From NCBI RefSeq assembly GCF_023898315.1, contig NC_064622.1, positions 278,061,503-278,125,502 of the forward strand: DNA of 64,000 bases. The letters are read 5' to 3'. The position numbers and the translations under genes are program-made. Origin of the DNA: Schistocerca nitens (taxonomy: Eukaryota; Arthropoda; Insecta; Orthoptera; Acrididae). The notes under the pieces are model-generated. The model was given only the letters and a program-made list of their open reading frames with translations. It was not told where the DNA came from and ran no database searches. Positions 43,000 through 54,361 of the stretch are shown here, piece by piece. The number at the start of each line of letters is the position of its first letter. The first letter of the stretch is position 1.

Positions 43000-43388
43000 T
43001 AAGTCACTTGGCACGAATACTGCCATTGGCCACCACGATCGCGTCAAGACTACAGTCGACCTTCGGACATTTCGTAAGTGCGGACCTCCTCTTCAAAATT
43101 CGCTACGATACCTTGACGCTGACAACGAGAGGAGGAGGCATCGGACTCGTAAACGAGAAGAACAGGTGCGTGCGCTATTTCTTAGTACGATGCAACGCTA
43201 TTGGAGAAGCGAGGACGTCACCTTAATGGGCGCTGTGATCAACGAAGTGGTTCCCTGTTCACTCTGTCCACCAGTCAATGTAGGCCACATCACGGCACCG
43301 CTCGCACACCTTCGGGACTTCTTCGTCAATTACAGTTACGTTCAGGACAGTTTGCCGGAGACCAGGCTGCCCACAACGAAAGACATAT

Positions 43389-43976
43389 TGTAAGTAGGCT
43401 GTTTAGGTTTTCTTATTGGTAACGCCACGTAGCGCTCTGTATGAAAATCACTGGTTGTGCTGTGTGCAGTCTGTGGCTAGTTTGCACTGTTGTCTGCCAT
43501 TGTAGTGTTGGGCAGCTGGATGTTAACAGCGCGTAGCGTTGCGCAGTTGGAGGTGAGCCGCCAGCAGTGGTGGATGTGGGGAAGTGAGATGGCGGATTTT
43601 TGAGAGCGGATGATCTGGACAGAGACAGTAAATTTGTAAGACTGAATGTCATGAACTTCTATATATATTATGACTTTTGAACACTATTAATGTAAATACA
43701 TTGTTTGTTCTCCATCAAAATCTTTCATTTGCTAACTATGCCTATCAGTAGTTAGTGCCTTCAGTAGTTTGAATCTTTTATTTAGCTGGCAGTAGTGGCG
43801 CTCGCTGTATTGCAGTAGTTCGAGTAACGAAGATTTTTGTGAGGTCAGTGATTTGTGAAAGGTATAGGTTAATGTTAGTCAGGGCCATTATTTGTAGGGA
43901 TTATTGAAAGTCAGATTGCGTTGCGCTAAAAATATTGTGTGTCAGTTTAAGCACAGTGATGAAAGGGGGCGTTTCA
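43389..43976 (+). mobile_element. 5' LTR of a Ty3/gypsy-like or related LTR retrotransposon
   Basis: It begins TGTAAGTAGGCTG and ends GGGGGCGTTTCA, with the TG...CA ends expected of an LTR. A TATATATA box lies at about 43662-43669. The adjacent internal DNA carries Gag. I recall this LTR as abundant in locust genomes but could not search it. It interrupts LINE-D ORF2. No matching 3' LTR is seen in the window, so direct proof of the boundaries by LTR pairing is missing. The primer-binding site was not identified. Confidence 0.65.
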
Positions 43977-44273
43977 TTTGTCGACCCTTAGCCGAGGATA
44001 CCTCACTGGAATCTTCTGATTTTTTCTTGTATTTTGTGTAATTAGTGTAGTTATTGTTTATTGCTAGAACATAACTATAGAGAGAATTTCCTTTGCAGTT
44101 GTAATTGTTCATTGTTGTACAGTAAAACAGATGCATGTAGATTTGCACCAAGTATTTTGCAGCTGCGCTTGCAATTAAGTAGATATTATTTTCAGTGCTA
44201 TGTTAATGTCTTTTCTTATTTTGCTCTTCAAATTGTGCTTTTCTGTGTTATCGTGTGAAATATTGTGACAATT
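43977..44273 (+). promoter_or_regulatory. Leader between LTR and Gag
   Basis: About 300 A+T-rich bases without a supported ORF. It would contain the primer-binding site and packaging signal; no tRNA-complementary motif is obvious. Confidence 0.4.
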
Positions 44274-46595
44274 ATGGCGTGTGAAAAACGTAATAGTAGG
44301 CTCCAAAGTAAACTGAGAAATGACGGTGAAGACGAAAGCAGTGTGTTAGCGCCACCGTGTAATGAATTAACTAATGTTCAACATAGTAATTTGGTAATTG
44401 TGCATAGGGAAAAGGAGCGGGCGGCAAATAATGGTGTAGACAGGGAAACAATTAATGAACTGGGAAGCATTATCGATTCATCGGTCGGGAACAGCTCGCC
44501 TCAGGATTCCGAAATGACAGAACACAATCTTGCAAATACTGTAGATTCTGGTTTTGCGTCCTCACCGTTTTCTCTAATAAGTCAAGACACATTTTCTGCT
44601 TTTCAGAATGCGAATATTGTCGGTTCAAATGCACTGTCGAATAGCACTGAGGAACATGTTTCAGACACCAGTGCATTGTTATTACAGTTAATGCAACAAA
44701 TGGGACAAAGGCTACAAAAGTTAGACACAACACTTGAACAAAGTCAGAAACAAATGGGACAAAATCTTCAAAAGTTAGACACAATGGAACATAATCTTCA
44801 CACCATGCTTGAACAAACACGTGAAGATTTAACTACTGAGTTACATAAAATCGAATCGAAATGTCAAAAAGTCAGTAATGACGTAAAAACACAAATTTGT
44901 GAGCATTTCCAACCTATTTTTTCGTGGCATGAAAATACGAGTACATTACAGAATCACGAAGCAGCCATAAAAGAACTGCAAACTATTGTTCATGAAAATC
45001 ATGAGACCTTGCAAGCTAAAATTGACTCAGTTGCATCTACCGATTCGGTTACGCACCTTGTAAAAACTCAGGAAAACTTAAAGGACACAGTAGATACGAT
45101 TTCAACACAAATGGACACTCTGAAACGTGGTTCACAAAAACACACTGAGGAAATAAGTACACTATCGGAGAAAGTAGCCGAACTTTCGGATCAGTTCACT
45201 AACTTATCTACAAAGGTAGATGATGATCTGAATGACACAAGACCTGTAGCCATCGCTGACACAGAAGAGTATGAACAAATTAAGAAATTCAAACAAAATC
45301 AGAATCAAATTAATACGCAACACGAAAGAGAAATCCGGGAAGTACAAGATCAGTTGGCACAAGTAATACAAAAATTACATATTTCAGAGGACACTCGCGC
45401 TCCAACACGGGAAGAGGGACTTAGAAATACGGAAAAGCCGCAAAATAATAACACAGGGCATTTCAGAAATTATGAAAGAAATTGGCAAGGTGCACCAAAT
45501 TTTGAGATGGAACCGTCGACACGACGTAACAATGACCGATATGCGACTCGCCGACACGATGATTTTGACTATAAGCTGTTCATTACTACACGTAAATTCA
45601 AAACATTTAAGAATTCTGGCAACGACATTCATCCACAAGCGTGGCTCCATCAATTCTCTCATTGTTTTCCTCCCAACTGGTCATTAGAGCACAGATTAGA
45701 ATTTATGTGTGGCTACTTAGAGAATGAACCAGCTGAAAGAATGCGATCGGTCATTCACGATTGTCACAGTGAAGGAGAATTTTATCATGCCTTCCTCTCA
45801 GCATATTGGTCTCAAGCTACACAAGACCGAGTAAAACATAGCATCATAATGATGAAACATTTCGAACAATCTGAATTTTCCAGTCTTGTGAAATATTTTG
45901 AAGATATGTTGCACAAGAATCAGTACCTGTCAAACCCTTACAGCACCTCAGAACTCATCCGCATTTGCTTAATCAAATTACCTGAACATTTACGACATAT
46001 TATTTTAGTAGGACGTTGCAAAGACGACATTGAAGCTTTTCAGGGACTCTTACAAGAATTAGAAATTGACACAGGCAGTCGCGGGATGCGAAAACAGGAG
46101 CACAACCATTACAGGTCACATGCGTCACAATTCCGTGATGACAGAAATAATAACTGGACACGACAAGGCTATTCTTACATCATAAATTGTGACCAAAACA
46201 GACACCACCCGTATGACAACCGTTGGCAGAGTAATAATAGTTACAGAGAAAGATCGCATTTCTGTAGTAATGAATGTGACAGAGACAATCATAGAAACAG
46301 ACAATATGGGAACCAAAACAATTATTATCAAGGTAGACAGAATACCTTCAGACACAATGGTCCTCCGCACAGTTACGACTCAGGGAGAAGTTCTCCACCA
46401 CATTACCAACAAGAAATTAATTACAGAAATTACCGACATAACGACAGACGATATAATCATAACAACAGACCTGAATTTCATCAGAACTGGTGGGATTCAA
46501 ACAGGGCTGGGCCCTCTCGGCAAGGTGAATTTGTAGAAGTTAGGTCTCCTAATCCCAATAACGACGCACGCCAACAAAGAGATAGCAGACAATGA
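44274..46595 (+). CDS. gag: Gag polyprotein of LTR retrotransposon, intact ORF, 773 aa
   Basis: The start is the ATG at 44274-44276 (MACEKRNSRLQSKL); a GTG nine bases upstream is in frame but unlikely to be used. Residues about 130-375 are predicted coiled coil, rich in Glu, Gln, Lys and Leu (LLLQLMQQMGQRLQKLDTTL). About 435-620 looks like the retrotransposon capsid fold (DYKLFITTRKFKTFKNSGN, WLHQFSHCFPPNWS, FLSAYWSQATQDRVK). The tail (about 630-773) is very rich in Arg, Asn, His and Tyr, with no CCHC knuckle, and presumably binds RNA. No stop or frameshift interrupts it. Its role would be forming the particle shell; whether it is expressed cannot be seen. Confidence 0.85.
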   Translation: MACEKRNSRLQSKLRNDGEDESSVLAPPCNELTNVQHSNLVIVHREKERAANNGVDRETINELGSIIDSSVGNSSPQDSEMTEHNLANTVDSGFASSPFSLISQDTFSAFQNANIVGSNALSNSTEEHVSDTSALLLQLMQQMGQRLQKLDTTLEQSQKQMGQNLQKLDTMEHNLHTMLEQTREDLTTELHKIESKCQKVSNDVKTQICEHFQPIFSWHENTSTLQNHEAAIKELQTIVHENHETLQAKIDSVASTDSVTHLVKTQENLKDTVDTISTQMDTLKRGSQKHTEEISTLSEKVAELSDQFTNLSTKVDDDLNDTRPVAIADTEEYEQIKKFKQNQNQINTQHEREIREVQDQLAQVIQKLHISEDTRAPTREEGLRNTEKPQNNNTGHFRNYERNWQGAPNFEMEPSTRRNNDRYATRRHDDFDYKLFITTRKFKTFKNSGNDIHPQAWLHQFSHCFPPNWSLEHRLEFMCGYLENEPAERMRSVIHDCHSEGEFYHAFLSAYWSQATQDRVKHSIIMMKHFEQSEFSSLVKYFEDMLHKNQYLSNPYSTSELIRICLIKLPEHLRHIILVGRCKDDIEAFQGLLQELEIDTGSRGMRKQEHNHYRSHASQFRDDRNNNWTRQGYSYIINCDQNRHHPYDNRWQSNNSYRERSHFCSNECDRDNHRNRQYGNQNNYYQGRQNTFRHNGPPHSYDSGRSSPPHYQQEINYRNYRHNDRRYNHNNRPEFHQNWWDSNRAGPSRQGEFVEVRSPNPNNDARQQRDSRQ

Positions 46596-46736
46596 CTTGC
46601 ACCGCAGGCAGCCACGTGCGCCGGCTGGCTCAGAGAAAAATAACATAGACGCTATCCTTGAGAAAAATTTGAACATTCTTTACCGATGTACCATACACCA
46701 CATGATAATTCCATTGAAGCTGGAGCTCTGCATAGT
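46596..46736 (+). pseudogene. Possible start of pol in overlapping frame, then lost
   Basis: In the +1 frame the end of Gag is open and continues past the stop as DLHRRQPRAPAGSEKN, then NIDAILEKNLNILYRCTIHH, before SINE-a at 46737. This has the layout of a frame-shifted Pol start, but after the SINE (46991 on) a stop appears soon and no protease, RT or integrase motif is found. Interpretation as pol is weak. Confidence 0.35.
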
Positions 46737-46990
46737 GGTGGTGGTGGTGGTGGTTAGTGTTTAATGTCCCGTCGACAACGAGGTCATTAGAGACAGAGCA
46801 CAAGCTCGGGTTAGGGAAGGATTGGGAAGGAAATCGGCCGTGCCCTTTCAAAGGAACCATCCCGGCATTTGCCTGAAACGATTTAGGGAAATCACGGAAA
46901 ACCTAAATCAGGATGGCCGGAGACGGGATTGAACCATCGTCCTCCCGAATGCGAGTCCAGTGTGCTAACCACTGCACCACCTCGCTCAGT
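46737..46990 (-). mobile_element. SINE-a inside the LTR element
   Basis: It is flanked by the 13-bp duplication agctctgcatagt (46724-46736 and 46991-47003). The minus strand has the head ggtgcagtggttagcacact and ggttcaatcccgtc, and the end at 46737 is a run of ggtggtgg repeats. It is younger than the LTR element it sits in. Confidence 0.95.
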
Positions 46991-47003
46991 AGCTCTGCAT
47001 AGT

Positions 47004-50000
47004 AGGAGGAGTAAACGCTTGCACTACATTTCACATGTAAAACCGTTTATTGAAAGATAATCTGCTTTTTAACTTTGTCTTTGCCATAAAACTTTTCACT
47101 TCACGTTACTAGTATGCTTTGTCACACTTAGAAACTGTTAACATGCAACTATGTTTTAAAGTTAACCATCCAGTCAAGAACCTGGGCAACTTATTTAGAA
47201 GGTAATTACGAATGCATTGTTATAGTGAACAGACGACACAGTGTTATTGTGTATGTACATTCTTGCTTGTTAGTTGCATGATTATGTAACGACTATAAGG
47301 CTCACATACTTAGAACATATACTGGTACTGCTAATGAGATTTTAATTCAACATTTTGGTTTACTTGAAAACCCATTCTGGATTTAAAATACTTTCTGAGA
47401 GATACCAGATGACACAGTGGTTAGTTTATTTGACAGCTACACGATTATATCACAACGCTACTAATGTGTGACACAATTTACATTGTTGCTTTTGCGGTGT
47501 ATCTGCTTTATATCTGCAGTTTTTCTGAATTCTTCTGGAAAGTAAAACATGTTTTAGTAGTAACCTTGTGGTATAGCTACAATAAGACAGCCTTTTTTGT
47601 AGCACAACAATACATTGCAGTGTAGTACTTTCTTGATCACGGTACTGTACGTAATAACTACGATATCTATATGCATAGCATTTCGCTTTTGTTTATTACG
47701 AGGTAAGTACATTGACTTCCACAGAACTTTGCTTACGGACGACGATAACTACGACACTTGGCACATTTTTTACCCTTAAGTAATGACAGAGATTATGTTA
47801 CAACTAGACGCACAATTTAGTGCTACAGGACACGCATTTGAGTGATTAATTTTGTACATTTATTTTTAAATATTTTTCAATTACAATGATACAAAGGCTT
47901 TCCGTGATACATTCCATTCCATTGCTGTAATCTGTAAAACCTGAGGGTATAATTACATTAATCCTCAGGGGGTACACGCTTACTTTGTGTACCATGTGTT
48001 TGGCAAGCAGAAGGAGCCCTAGCTAATATGGTATTTGCTTATACAACTTTACACATCGGTACCATATTTCTCTAACACATAAATTACATAGCTATCTGAT
48101 CATTTAACTGAGAGAGGAACATTGTTTTTACTACATCAGTGACACATGTTTATGCAGTTTACTACATCAGTGACAGATGTTTACGTAATTACACCGTTGG
48201 ATAACTTCACACTCATGAAATTATATTTGTCTGTACTTTGTGAACTGTTCATATTTTTTCGGAACCATTGTGATACTATGAGAGCTTTGAATGTCGTATT
48301 TGGTATGGGATCATGATTTTTAAAGTACGTTTGAGGTAGATGACACTATTGAAATGAGCAGAGAATTTTCTTTAGGTTTTGAAATTATTGCAGAAAGCTA
48401 CGACGTTTTTGAGATTTGGCTGAGTTTTGATGTTGTTGTTATTATGATGACAATGTGTATTATGCTGTTGAGGTATGTTTATGATCAATAAGCTGATGCT
48501 ATATGAGGAATTTGATTATGCTACGTATTTATTATGATGAAATATTGAAGAAGTGTCAACGAATATGTATGTGTAATAAGGTAAGGAATAATGAGGAGTG
48601 GTTAGGGACTCTGACTTGTGAAAAAGGATGATGGAAACCAAGAATTTATGAAATGTGCGTAAATGCGTGAATGTATCACAATGCCGACGAAAATTTTTTG
48701 GACACTACTGTATTTAAAGGATTTTGTTTCTGCACATTTGTAACGCAAATTCTCGACCTGTGAAATTTTATATGAGACTGTCACTGTAGTGCAAACTGGT
48801 GTCGTAAATATTTTGGTAAGAAAGTTAAGTGACCACCTTCACGTAATGCGTCGTGGGCACCCAGCTGCACGACAGTCGCCTGGAAAAAAGCCATTAGTGG
48901 GTGCCTTTCAGAGGCACAGGTGGAGAAAAAAGGAGGCCATTATCCTCGCTATTGACATTTCTTTGTAGAAAGCATCGCAAATACGACACGCTCAAACTTG
49001 AATACATATGATTACACCGTGGAGCTCGTAATTTATGATATTTACTAAAATGCCTAATGAAATGATGAGAAACATTTTATATCTATTATCATTGTAGATG
49101 AGAGATTGCTCATTTTGTTTAATATCTAGTATCTAGCCCCACTGCAGCATTGGTTAAAATAAAAGTTTATAGATGTACTAATATAAATATTTTATGCCTA
49201 CAGATCCAGTAAATAATAACTTTATGATCTACTTCAAAAAAACGAAGGAGCACAAAAAGACATTTCCCTTCACAGAAATTGCATACGAAATTTTCTTTTC
49301 AACTACTTGGTAATTTTTTTGGTAGAATAACTTCTTGTGGTGCACCACTTTAATTACATAGACATTAAGATGTGAATAGACATTTCCCTTATCTGCATTG
49401 TTGTCTTTAGTGTACTAGTTTTTCTGCCTGTGGGTTTGTCATGTTTAGATTTACTGCTGCTTGCTTTGCCAATTTCCATTTCTTTGTCATTGCTGTTTGT
49501 GTTAATTGTTTTGTGCTGCTGCATTGCCTCGTCCCTTAGTTTAGCATCTGAGATCAGTAGATTTAAGTTAGCTTAAGATGGAGTAGGCTATATAAGAGAA
49601 CGAGTTGTGATAGGTTGGAAGAAATGCATTGAGAAGCCATAGGAAAATGGTTTGGCCAAAAAAGTATTTTGAAAGAGGATATGAACAAAAAAGTAGGGTT
49701 TAAGGACAACAGGTTTAGGTAGGATTTTCTTGGAAATAAATGATGAGGTAAGATAATGGAAAATAAATAATGAGGTAAGAAAAATGTGAACATATAAATA
49801 CAGAAAGCATGCTTGGATAGGATTTTTTTGGTGGAAACAAATGTTGAAATAACAGGAAAGATCTACAGAATGATGTTTTGGGTTGGCCTGCAGTACCAAA
49901 TGTCACACAGAAAACAAACCCTGTCCTGCACTTTTGTGTTATTACGCTATGTGAATTTGTGTTTTTCCTGTCTTTATGTGTTTAGCTAATAAGGTTTACA

Positions 50001-52526
50001 TTGTAGAATTTTTCTGATAATATGTTATTTACTTTGTAAAGATGTTTAGACATTATTAATTCCATTCTGTAGATATTTTGACAAGTCGCCTGATCCCAGT
50101 TGCGACTCATTAACGTAGCTCAGTGATACCAATTGTAAGACATCGGTTGAGGGATTTAGCATACCCAATTCCCAGTCTGCTACTGGGAAGGGAGTGCGCC
50201 ATAAGGTAATGAAAATATAAGAGAAACAATGTTTTGTAATGGATAATGTGTTATTAAATGAAAATGACTAGGGATGGCACAATTAAAAATGGAAATATGA
50301 TTACTACACCTCACATAGACGTATTAATAAAAGGACGCATCTAACTACAAAAGGAAACTAGCGGTCACTATAAGGATTTGGCTTATTAGCATAAGACATC
50401 AAACAAATGGTTTACCCTCTGAATCAAAAAAATAATTAACAAGAGAACAAATAGTTCTAACTATCAACTATAGCCTTGGCACATATACATGGACGATTAA
50501 AAGCCTAACATGAAACTGGTAGATACAGGCAATGATTGTAAAAATGGTTAGTGATTTAAAGAAAGAACACTGGAAAAGCAAGTAGGACATCAATACATTC
50601 ACCAAAATTCAGCACAGTAGCAACTAGCTGGCTTCGAACGTTAAAACTACGCAATTAAACCCCAATGTAAATTAACTAGCCTCGCGTCGCCATCGACTCA
50701 GTGACTGCATCGCCGGCTCATGCTTACCTCTCTTAAATGGCGTGACTGTGGAAGTCGGCGACAGTAACAGCTGGAAATCATAGAGTCCAGGTCGGCCTCT
50801 GAGCTATGCTTCAAATCGGAGACATCCCGCTGCAGTTCTCTGCAAAAACTATGTAGCAAGTGTTGTCTTCAACCTCTCTACTGCAAGTATGTTCTGACTT
50901 TACTCTCTGGAACTTAGTTGGTTCAGCTGGTTCTGCCAGCTTCGGAATGTTACCATTCAATTGCAGCAGACCTTACAAGTTCCAGCCGATAACAATTTTA
51001 TAAGCAAGCTAAATAAATTCCTACTCTCACAAATATTGTCATGGTTAATCACTAATAATAAGCCATGGAAGCAAGGCAGAATATCTCTTCCACTACATGA
51101 TAGGTTTCCAACCCTGGCCAACCAAAAGGCTGCCTTGTAGACAAGTGCAGGGAAACGCACCTTCTACCTGAATAATTATTGTGAGTCAATCATAGTGCCT
51201 GCTACTTAGATTTAAATGAACATTCCTACATAGCGTGGCCATGGACAGTGGCTGATCCCACAGTCTCAGGCACTGGGTGCTTCACCGGGCTTTCACATCT
51301 TTATCGTGCCAAAACGATCCCTTCTAGTGTCTCTAACAACGGAGTTTTTATGTCACGCAGGCCCTCCTGCTGCGTGCGTGCTGTGCGTAGATGGGACACA
51401 GTGACTTCACCGTCCCTTATCTGCTCGGGGGCTACTTTCAGCGCCAAACAAGTTTGTGACGATCTGGTTCTTTTGAAGTTAAGTTCCCTGTCATGAGCCA
51501 GCTAAAGAAAGCTCCCAAGGCTGCAGAAAATAAAATGTCTCCTCACCTTAATAAGTGGATAGGGGAAGAAGAAGTAATTAGCAGTGCAGTCATTGGCAGT
51601 AGTGAACATCGTCTGCACACAGCGTTAAGGAATCGACTATATTTACCATTGGGATGTGCATATCACGTTATCAAATAGGCTGCATGACAGTTTTGACATA
51701 AACAGCCAAATAAAATTACCTCCTCGGTGTTTACAAAATGGATGCCAATGAAGTTTTGCTGGGATTAACCTATAGCACAAGTTCGTCAAAGACATTTTTG
51801 TTGGGCTATGGGTAATACTTTTATTTTTGTTTCATATTGTCACTGACTGATGAGTTTCATGCCACGGATGAAAGAAGTTAACCTAGTGTCAAGGTGGCAT
51901 CATGAAAATACACAAATGTACTTACTCGCAAGCCTCCTCAAACTCACTCACATGCACTCGTGCAAAGAAAAATTTATTTGGAATACGTACAATAAAAAGA
52001 AAAACTCCAGCTAATACAGTACCACACACATACTAATCACTTGTACAATGTCCGTGAATGAAGACAATGTCTTGATAATGTCTCACGCACATGGATGGCT
52101 TGTGTTCAAAATTCACACACATGCAGAATCAATTTAACAGTTACTTACTACATCCTCAATTAATGTATCACTGCACCAAATCATTAACTCCATTACAAAC
52201 ATATCTTAATAAGATTCATGAAAATACATTGAAACTTCTGGAAGCTTATGCAAATGACAACCAAAACACAATAAATGCAAATTGTGCCACACTTGTCTTG
52301 CTGTATGATTATGTAGAAGTAAAAATTTGTGAATCCTCAAGTTGTAAAATTATGACTACATAAAATGTATATAAAATATTATGAATATTAGTAACAATAG
52401 ACAAACTCATAATTATAAAACACTAATGTCAGTATATAAACAGACTGAGGTACACATTGGTAAACAAGTGGCATACTTGTGGCATGAAGCATTGTAAGTA
52501 TTAAACATATTAGTATTACAATTACA
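47004..52526. other. A+T-rich stretch, no gene; tandem duplication at 48129-48188
   Basis: This may be the remaining internal region of the LTR element or flanking DNA; I found neither pol motifs nor a 3' LTR. A 30-bp motif (tactacatcagtgacacat) occurs twice in a row at about 48129-48188. Open frames of 60-100 codons have no recognised domain. Confidence 0.45.
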
Positions 52527-52912
52527 GCAAAGCTTCATAAAAAATGTCAGATTACAAATACGCACAAATTGCGCCATTGCTAATGGTGTGCATCATAATT
52601 ACTGCATAAGTATAATTTTTGATCAAGAAGACAACATCAAGTTACAAATATAAACAAATTACAACACTGCTGATGCTGTGTGTCAAAATTGTTGGCTATA
52701 TGAATACCTGTTGGTTGCGCAAAGCTTCATAAAAAAAAATCAGATTACAAATACGCACAAATTGCGCCATTGCTAATGGTGTGCATCAGAATTACTGTAT
52801 AAGTATAATTTTTGATCAAGAAGACAACATCAAGTTACAAATATAAACAAATTACAACACTGCTGATGCCGTGTGTCAAAATTGTTGGCTATATGAATAC
52901 CTGTTGGTTGCA
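52527..52912. repeat. Two-copy 192-bp tandem repeat with internal sub-repeats
   Basis: The segment starting gcaaagcttcataaaaaat at 52527 recurs at 52719 with only a few differences. Within each unit the halves resemble each other (attacaaatacgcacaaatt against gttacaaatataaacaaatt), giving a nested pattern of about 96 bp. A third, diverged half-unit begins near 52950 (gattacaaataaaaacacg). Non-coding. Confidence 0.85.
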
Positions 52913-53283
52913 CAAACAGGGCAGTCTTTGAGACTGCCCCTGAAAGATTACAAATAAAAACACGAAGGAAACATAAATATACTTCACTGTTGTCAGGCAA
53001 ACACGCTGTTCCTCACACGAATTTTCCTTATGGTAAGCTCGACACATGAAAAGGCACATAAGCGATAGCGTTAGTGTTTATAGTTTTCGTACTACTTCTC
53101 GTGGGACCACGACAGAACTCATAAGTTCATGTCAGTGAATCATCCAATTAACTGATGGCACACCTCGATCGTAATTAAAGGGCTAGCTAGAATAAAGGTT
53201 TATGTCTGTAGCTTGCTCATGACAACAACTGACCAGTCTTCACTTAGTAAGCAACAGTAAAACTAATTTCTAACAGGAAGCAC

Positions 53284-53330
53284 CTGATGAAGACGCCGAG
53301 GTACGACGTCGAAATATTGTGTTAGAAAAA
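53284..53330 (+). other. Hammerhead-like motif
   Basis: CTGATGA at 53284-53290 is followed by a gacg/cgtc stem and GAAA at 53311-53314, the layout of a hammerhead ribozyme core. The first base pair next to the core is an A-C mismatch and stem III is unclear, so cleavage is unproven. Similar blocks exist at 8312, 31187 and 3136. Confidence 0.35.
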
Positions 53331-53429
53331 CGCAGACCACCGGTAGTACACCCGATTCAACGAGATGTCAACAGTAAAAGGTTTTATGTCCTTAACATAC
53401 AAATAATTTGATGTTGTAGAGAGTCTCAT

Positions 53430-54226
53430 AGATTAGGTTACATTAGATTAGATTGTTTTCGTCCCACAGACCCAAAAAATGAGATGATTCTCGTGGGTGT
53501 GGAGCATGTTAGAAAGTATAACATAAAAACATAAAACATTTGAATATAATGCTTACTACCCTGATCATTTGTCAGCAGATTGTCAAAACAGGTGAATACA
53601 ATGCAGTAAACTGGAACAGCTAATATTTACAGAATTAACACACTGTCAGAATGAAACACTGTTATGCACTATTAATAAATTTATCATACACAAAACACCT
53701 AATCTTGACTGTCGCGACCAAGTGCTGTCAAAACTGAAATCTAACAGACATTTTTACTTAAGCTGGCTTAACAGTCTCTGTTAAGATATTCATCTATGGA
53801 GCAGAAGGAGCTGCCCATCAAAAAGTCTATCAAACTCTGTTTAAACCATGCTTTATCTGAAACCATGTTGCTGGCAATTTATTGAAAACGTGTGTTCCTT
53901 AATATTGGACCCCTTTTTGGACCAAGGTAAGTGATTTTAAGTCTATATGTAGATTGTTCTTATTCCTAGCACTGATACTATGTATCGAGCTATTGGTTGG
54001 AAATAGAGATGTATTACTTACAACAAATTTCATTAAGGAATATATATACTGAGAAGCAGTGGTTAGAATACGAAGTATTTTGAACAGGTTTCTTCATGAC
54101 GTTCTTGAATTTACACCACAAATGATTCTTATCACACGCTTTTGCACCCTAAAAGCTTTTGCTCGGTTTGATGAGTTACCCCAGAATATGATCCCATATG
54201 GCATAATAGAATGAAAGTAAGCGGGG
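53430..54226 (-). pseudogene. LINE-B 3' region relic
   Basis: The segment tgatgagttaccccagaata near 54162-54181 is the same as 1261-1280 of the LINE-B copy at 1171-1942, followed by similar sequence. The rest of the block to 53430 should be the 3' untranslated part on the minus strand. No coding frame of length is left. Confidence 0.6.
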
Positions 54227-54361
54227 TGCATCCACTCACACCAGACAGGCTGATATTGCAATCAATGAGCCCGTCCAAATCTTGTCGGGATGTATGAAGC
54301 CAACCCCAGTCGATAAAATCTACCCGATTGTTGGAATAGTTCCTCCCCCCTCCCCCCATCC

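Larger units (their letters stand above)
37563..43388 (+). mobile_element. LINE-D, Tx1/L1-like non-LTR retrotransposon, multiply interrupted
   Basis: ORF1 (Gag-like, 37563-38889) is followed by ORF2 (endonuclease and RT, about 39084-43388). Inside it sit SINE-b at 38081-38246, SINE-b at 41143-41338 and a mariner at 41665-42999. An LTR element begins at 43389 and cuts off the 3' end. Each insertion can be removed to rejoin the surrounding frame. The clade is judged from RT wording (QGCPLSAILF) and the C-terminal GGGIGL block and is uncertain. Confidence 0.85.
39084..43388 (+). pseudogene. LINE-D ORF2: AP endonuclease plus reverse transcriptase, broken
   Basis: The endonuclease motifs are FLQEV (catalytic Glu), GGDFN, SRLDRVYVS and FTDHQAY. 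A single in-frame TGA at 40185-40187 (probably CGA originally) precedes the RT: NKSPGPDGLPLELY, NYRPLILMNENYKIFA, GALVAVDFDHAFDSVDH. A +1 shift near 40965 leads to SVWQGCPLSAILF and the catalytic box, which reads YANDVV with one Asp changed to Asn. After the second SINE and the mariner, the C-terminus SHLARILPLATTIASRLQ and RGGGIGLVNEKNRC is found to about 43226, again with a frame change. Inactive. Confidence 0.86.

Noticed and set aside
46189-46536. Open frame of 115 codons overlapping Gag
   Set aside because: It is a shadow frame of the Arg/Asn/His-rich Gag tail.
49563-49906. Overlapping minus-strand open frames rich in Phe, Leu and Ser
   Set aside because: Low-complexity, A+T-driven reading of a purine-rich plus strand; no domain or start context.
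52527-52912. CRISPR-like array
   Set aside because: Only two long near-identical units without short repeats and unique spacers, in a eukaryotic context.
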